From: Sphingomonas aquatilis
GTDB lineage: Bacteria; Pseudomonadota; Alphaproteobacteria; Sphingomonadales; Sphingomonadaceae
DNA length: 64,000 bases
NCBI RefSeq assembly: GCF_014196115.1
Contig: NZ_JACIDB010000001.1
Coordinates: 434,001-498,000 of the forward strand
Reading direction: 5' to 3'
How positions within the stretch are numbered: position 1 is the first letter of the stretch; each line of letters begins with the position of its first letter. The translations under genes and the position numbers were made by a program. The notes under the pieces are model-generated. The model searched no databases, was not told the origin of the DNA, and saw only the letters and a list, made by a program, of their open reading frames with translations. Positions 61,560 through 64,000 of the stretch are shown piece by piece.

Positions 61560-62618
61560 ATGAGTGACGCCATGACCGACACCACGATCGACACGCCTGC
61601 CACCACCCGCATGAACATGATCCAGGCGATCAATTCCGCGCTCGACGTCTGCATGGGACGCGACGCGGACGTGATGGTGATGGGCGAGGACGTCGGCTAT
61701 TTCGGCGGCGTGTTCCGCGCGACCGCGGGGCTCCAGGCGAAATACGGCAAGACCCGCGTGTTCGACACGCCGATCACCGAGATCGGCATCATGGGCGTCG
61801 CGATCGGCATGGGCGCCTATGGCCTGCGCCCCGTCCCCGAAATCCAGTTCGCGGATTACATCTATCCCGCGCTCGACCAATTGGTCAGCGAGGCGGCGCG
61901 GTTGCGCTATCGCTCGGCGGGCGAGTTCACCTCTCCGATCACGATCCGCTCACCCTATGGTGGCGGTATCTTCGGCGGCCAGACGCACTCGCAGAGCCCG
62001 GAGGGTATTTTTACTCACGTGTCGGGCATGAAGACCGTGATCCCGTCGACGCCCTATGACGCCAAGGGCCTGCTGATTGCGGCGATCGAGGATAACGATC
62101 CCGTCCTGTTCCTCGAACCCAAGCGCATCTACAACGGCCCGTTCAACGGCCATTGGGATCGGCCGGCGGAAAACTGGTCGAAGCACCCCGGCGGCGAGGT
62201 GCCGACCGGCTATTACCGCGTCGACCTGGGCAAGGCAAAGGTCGTGCGTGCTGGCGAGGCGCTGACGATCCTCGCCTATGGCACGATGGTCCATGTCTGT
62301 GCGCAGGTGATCGCCGACGAAGGCGTCGATGCCGAGATCATCGACCTGCGCACGCTCGTGCCGCTCGACATCGAGACGATCGAGGCGTCGGTGAAGAAGA
62401 CCGGTCGCTGCATGATCGTCCACGAGGCGACGCGCACGTCGGGCTTCGGCGCCGAACTGTCCGCGCTGGTGCAGGAACGCTGCTTCTACCACCTCGAAGC
62501 GCCGATCGAGCGCGTGACCGGTTTCGACACGCCATACCCGCACAGCCTCGAATGGGCGTATTTCCCGGGCCCGGTCCGCATCGGCCAGGCGCTCAAGAAG
62601 ATCATGAAGGACGCATAA
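61560..62618 (+). CDS. bkdA2: branched-chain 2-oxoacid dehydrogenase E1 beta subunit
   Basis: A 352-residue transketolase-like subunit. VMVMGEDVGYFGGVFRAT near the N-terminus, FDTPITEIGIMGVAIGMGAYG and EIQFADYIYPALDQLVSE are characteristic of E1 beta; the C-terminal domain has RCMIVHEATRTSGFGAELSA. It forms an alpha2beta2 enzyme with the subunit encoded just upstream. The 136-base gap between the two is almost wholly a palindromic element. The stop lies one base before the E2 start, so E1 beta and E2 are tightly linked. Confidence 0.95.
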   Translation: MSDAMTDTTIDTPATTRMNMIQAINSALDVCMGRDADVMVMGEDVGYFGGVFRATAGLQAKYGKTRVFDTPITEIGIMGVAIGMGAYGLRPVPEIQFADYIYPALDQLVSEAARLRYRSAGEFTSPITIRSPYGGGIFGGQTHSQSPEGIFTHVSGMKTVIPSTPYDAKGLLIAAIEDNDPVLFLEPKRIYNGPFNGHWDRPAENWSKHPGGEVPTGYYRVDLGKAKVVRAGEALTILAYGTMVHVCAQVIADEGVDAEIIDLRTLVPLDIETIEASVKKTGRCMIVHEATRTSGFGAELSALVQERCFYHLEAPIERVTGFDTPYPHSLEWAYFPGPVRIGQALKKIMKDA

Positions 62619-62619
62619 G

Positions 62620-63975
62620 ATGGGCCGCTTCACCTTCCGCCTGCCCGACATCGGCGAAGGCATCGCCGAGGCCGAGATCGTCGCCTGGCACGTCGCCGTC
62701 GGCGACCGCGTCGAGGAAGACCAGAACATCGCAGACATGATGACCGACAAGGCGACCGTCGAGATGGAATCGCCGGTGTCGGGCGTCGTCGTCGAACTGG
62801 CGGGCGAAGTCGGCGACCAGGTCGCGATCGGCGCGGCGCTGGTCGTGATCGAGACCGAGGAAGCGGGGGAGGGCGAGGTCGTCGCCGCGCCCGCGACGGC
62901 GGAACAGGCCGAGGTTGCGCAGCAATATGAGGCCGAGAACCCCGGCGTCGAGGCGGTCGAAGCGGTGGCCGTGACCGCGCCGGCGGGATCGGGCGATACG
63001 CCATCCCCCATTCGTGCTGAGCCTGTCGAAGCACAGGCCCCGAGCGCACCGCCCGCGTCGACCGGCCCTGCGACAGACTCAGTGCGAACGGCGGAGAAGG
63101 CGCCCACCGCCCACGTCCTCGCCTCGCCAGCCGTGCGCGCCCGTGCGCGCGATCTCGGCATTGATCTGGCCCAGGTGAAGACCGACGCCGATCGCGTCCG
63201 CCACGCCGACCTCGACGCCTTCCTGCGCTACAATGCCGGCCAAGGCTATCATGCCCCCGGCGCATCGCGTGCGCGTGAGGACGAACAGGTCCGCGTCATC
63301 GGCATGCGTCGTCGCATCGCCGAGAATATGGCCGCCGCCAAGCGCCACATCCCGCACTTCACCTATGTCGACGAGGTGGACGTGACCGCGCTGGAGGCGA
63401 TGCGCGCCGATCTCAACGCGCACCGCGGTCCGCGGCCCAAGCTCACCATGCTGCCGCTGCTGATCGTCGCGATCTGCCGCACGCTGCCGCAATTCCCGAT
63501 GCTCAACGCACGTTACGACGACGAAGCGGGCGTGGTGACGCGGTCCGGCCGCGTGCACCTCGGCATGGCGGCGCAGACCGACGCCGGGCTGACCGTGCCG
63601 GTCATCCGCGACGCGCAGGACAAGAACGTCTGGCAGCTCGCCGCCGAGATATCGCGCCTCGCCGAAGCCGCCCGCGCCAACAAGCTGAAGCCGGACGAGC
63701 TCGGCAACGGCACGATCACTGTCACCTCGCTCGGGCCGCTCGGCGGCATCGCGACGACGCCGGTCATCAACCGGCCGGAGGTCGCGATCATCGGGCCGAA
63801 CAAGATTGTCGAGCGCCCCGTCTTCACCGGCCGGGGTGACGAAATCCGTCGGGCGAAGCTGATGAACGTGTCGATCAGTTGCGACCATCGCGTCGTCGAT
63901 GGCTGGGACGCGGCGAGCTATATTCAGGCGCTCAAGACGCAGCTCGAGACGCCGGTCCTGCTGTTCGCCGACTGA
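62620..63975 (+). CDS. bkdB: branched-chain 2-oxoacid dehydrogenase E2 (dihydrolipoyl acyltransferase) with repeat-encoded linker
   Basis: A 451-residue E2. The lipoyl domain (1-85) carries the lipoylated lysine in MTDKATVEMESP. A linker of about 80 residues contains residues 130-157, which are encoded by a C-family palindromic pair (read as SPIRAEPVEAQAPS and later TDSVRTAEK). The E3/E1-binding domain (about 166-202) is ASPAVRARARDLGIDLAQV followed by a short KTDADRVRHADLDAFL, in which the usual Gly-rich loop is altered. The catalytic domain (220-451) ends with SCDHRVVDGWDAA holding the active-site His and Asp. Confidence 0.94.
   Translation: MGRFTFRLPDIGEGIAEAEIVAWHVAVGDRVEEDQNIADMMTDKATVEMESPVSGVVVELAGEVGDQVAIGAALVVIETEEAGEGEVVAAPATAEQAEVAQQYEAENPGVEAVEAVAVTAPAGSGDTPSPIRAEPVEAQAPSAPPASTGPATDSVRTAEKAPTAHVLASPAVRARARDLGIDLAQVKTDADRVRHADLDAFLRYNAGQGYHAPGASRAREDEQVRVIGMRRRIAENMAAAKRHIPHFTYVDEVDVTALEAMRADLNAHRGPRPKLTMLPLLIVAICRTLPQFPMLNARYDDEAGVVTRSGRVHLGMAAQTDAGLTVPVIRDAQDKNVWQLAAEISRLAEAARANKLKPDELGNGTITVTSLGPLGGIATTPVINRPEVAIIGPNKIVERPVFTGRGDEIRRAKLMNVSISCDHRVVDGWDAASYIQALKTQLETPVLLFAD
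63009..63091. repeat. palindromic pair, family C, inside the E2 gene
   Basis: The left arm TTCGTGCTGAGCCTGTCGAA is intact and the right arm CGACAGACTCAGTGCGAACG has diverged from its inverted copy. It is read in frame in the linker between lipoyl and subunit-binding domains. Confidence 0.87.
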
Positions 63976-64000
63976 TGCGCGGGGCCGCCGCCGCCGCCGC

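Overview
The window is GC-rich chromosomal DNA from an alphaproteobacterium, most probably a Sphingomonadales member (Sphingomonas-like). The evidence is a CtrA cell-cycle regulator, a two-gene methionine synthase, a TonB-dependent receptor, branched-chain keto acid dehydrogenase genes, and dense palindromic repeats. I see no rRNA, tRNA, CRISPR array, insertion sequence, integrase or phage gene.

Layout. 1-2.2 kb: an A/T-richer stretch with one secreted putative zinc metallopeptidase. 2.2-4.0 kb: aldo/keto reductase and two lipoproteins. 4.0-10.0 kb: a methionine/one-carbon cluster, with an ArsR-methyltransferase fusion regulator behind a perfect 22-bp palindrome, then metF and a methionine synthase split into a homocysteine-binding protein and a folate/B12/AdoMet protein. 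10-18.7 kb: JmjC-like oxygenase, cation/proton antiporter, beta-helix protein, sialidase-like protein, alkaline phosphatase-type protein and a DsbD-like protein. 18.9-22.4 kb: ATP-grasp, alpha-E and transglutaminase genes, a widespread predicted peptide-ligase cluster of unsettled function. 22.7-30.6 kb: cell wall hydrolase, bpt, threonine ammonia-lyase, amidohydrolase, ctrA with its own CtrA box, and an AI-2E family transporter. 30.9-35.6 kb: a two-component system and a TonB receptor. 35.9-49.0 kb: the translation/RNA block on the minus strand (rimP, nusA, tautomerase, ylxR, infB, rbfA, isochorismatase, AbrB-like, tdk, M50 protease, truB, rpsO, pnp). 49.2-64 kb: sugar dehydrogenase, hotdog thioesterases, enoyl-CoA hydratase, short-chain dehydrogenase, thiolase, nitroreductase, DEAD-box helicase, acyl-CoA dehydrogenase, FAH-family hydrolase, and the E1alpha, E1beta and E2 genes of a branched-chain 2-oxoacid dehydrogenase. 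This last block suggests acyl-CoA and branched-chain amino acid breakdown.

The most unusual feature is the set of palindromic elements. I sort them by eye into four families: A, about 130-145 bp nested inverted repeats with CCTCCCCC/GGGGGAGG ends; B, REP doublets with CGTCACCCCGGA ends; C, short pairs with TTCGxxCTGAGCCTGTCGAAG ends; D, CGTCATCCCGGC hairpins. Most are intergenic and several lie inside operons. One A element is read through in frame inside truB, one C element is read through in frame in the E2 linker, and a B cluster separates the sialidase-like signal peptide from an ATGA-coupled start. Another A element supplies the ribosome binding site of the E1beta gene. This resembles the Rickettsia palindromic elements that insert into proteins.
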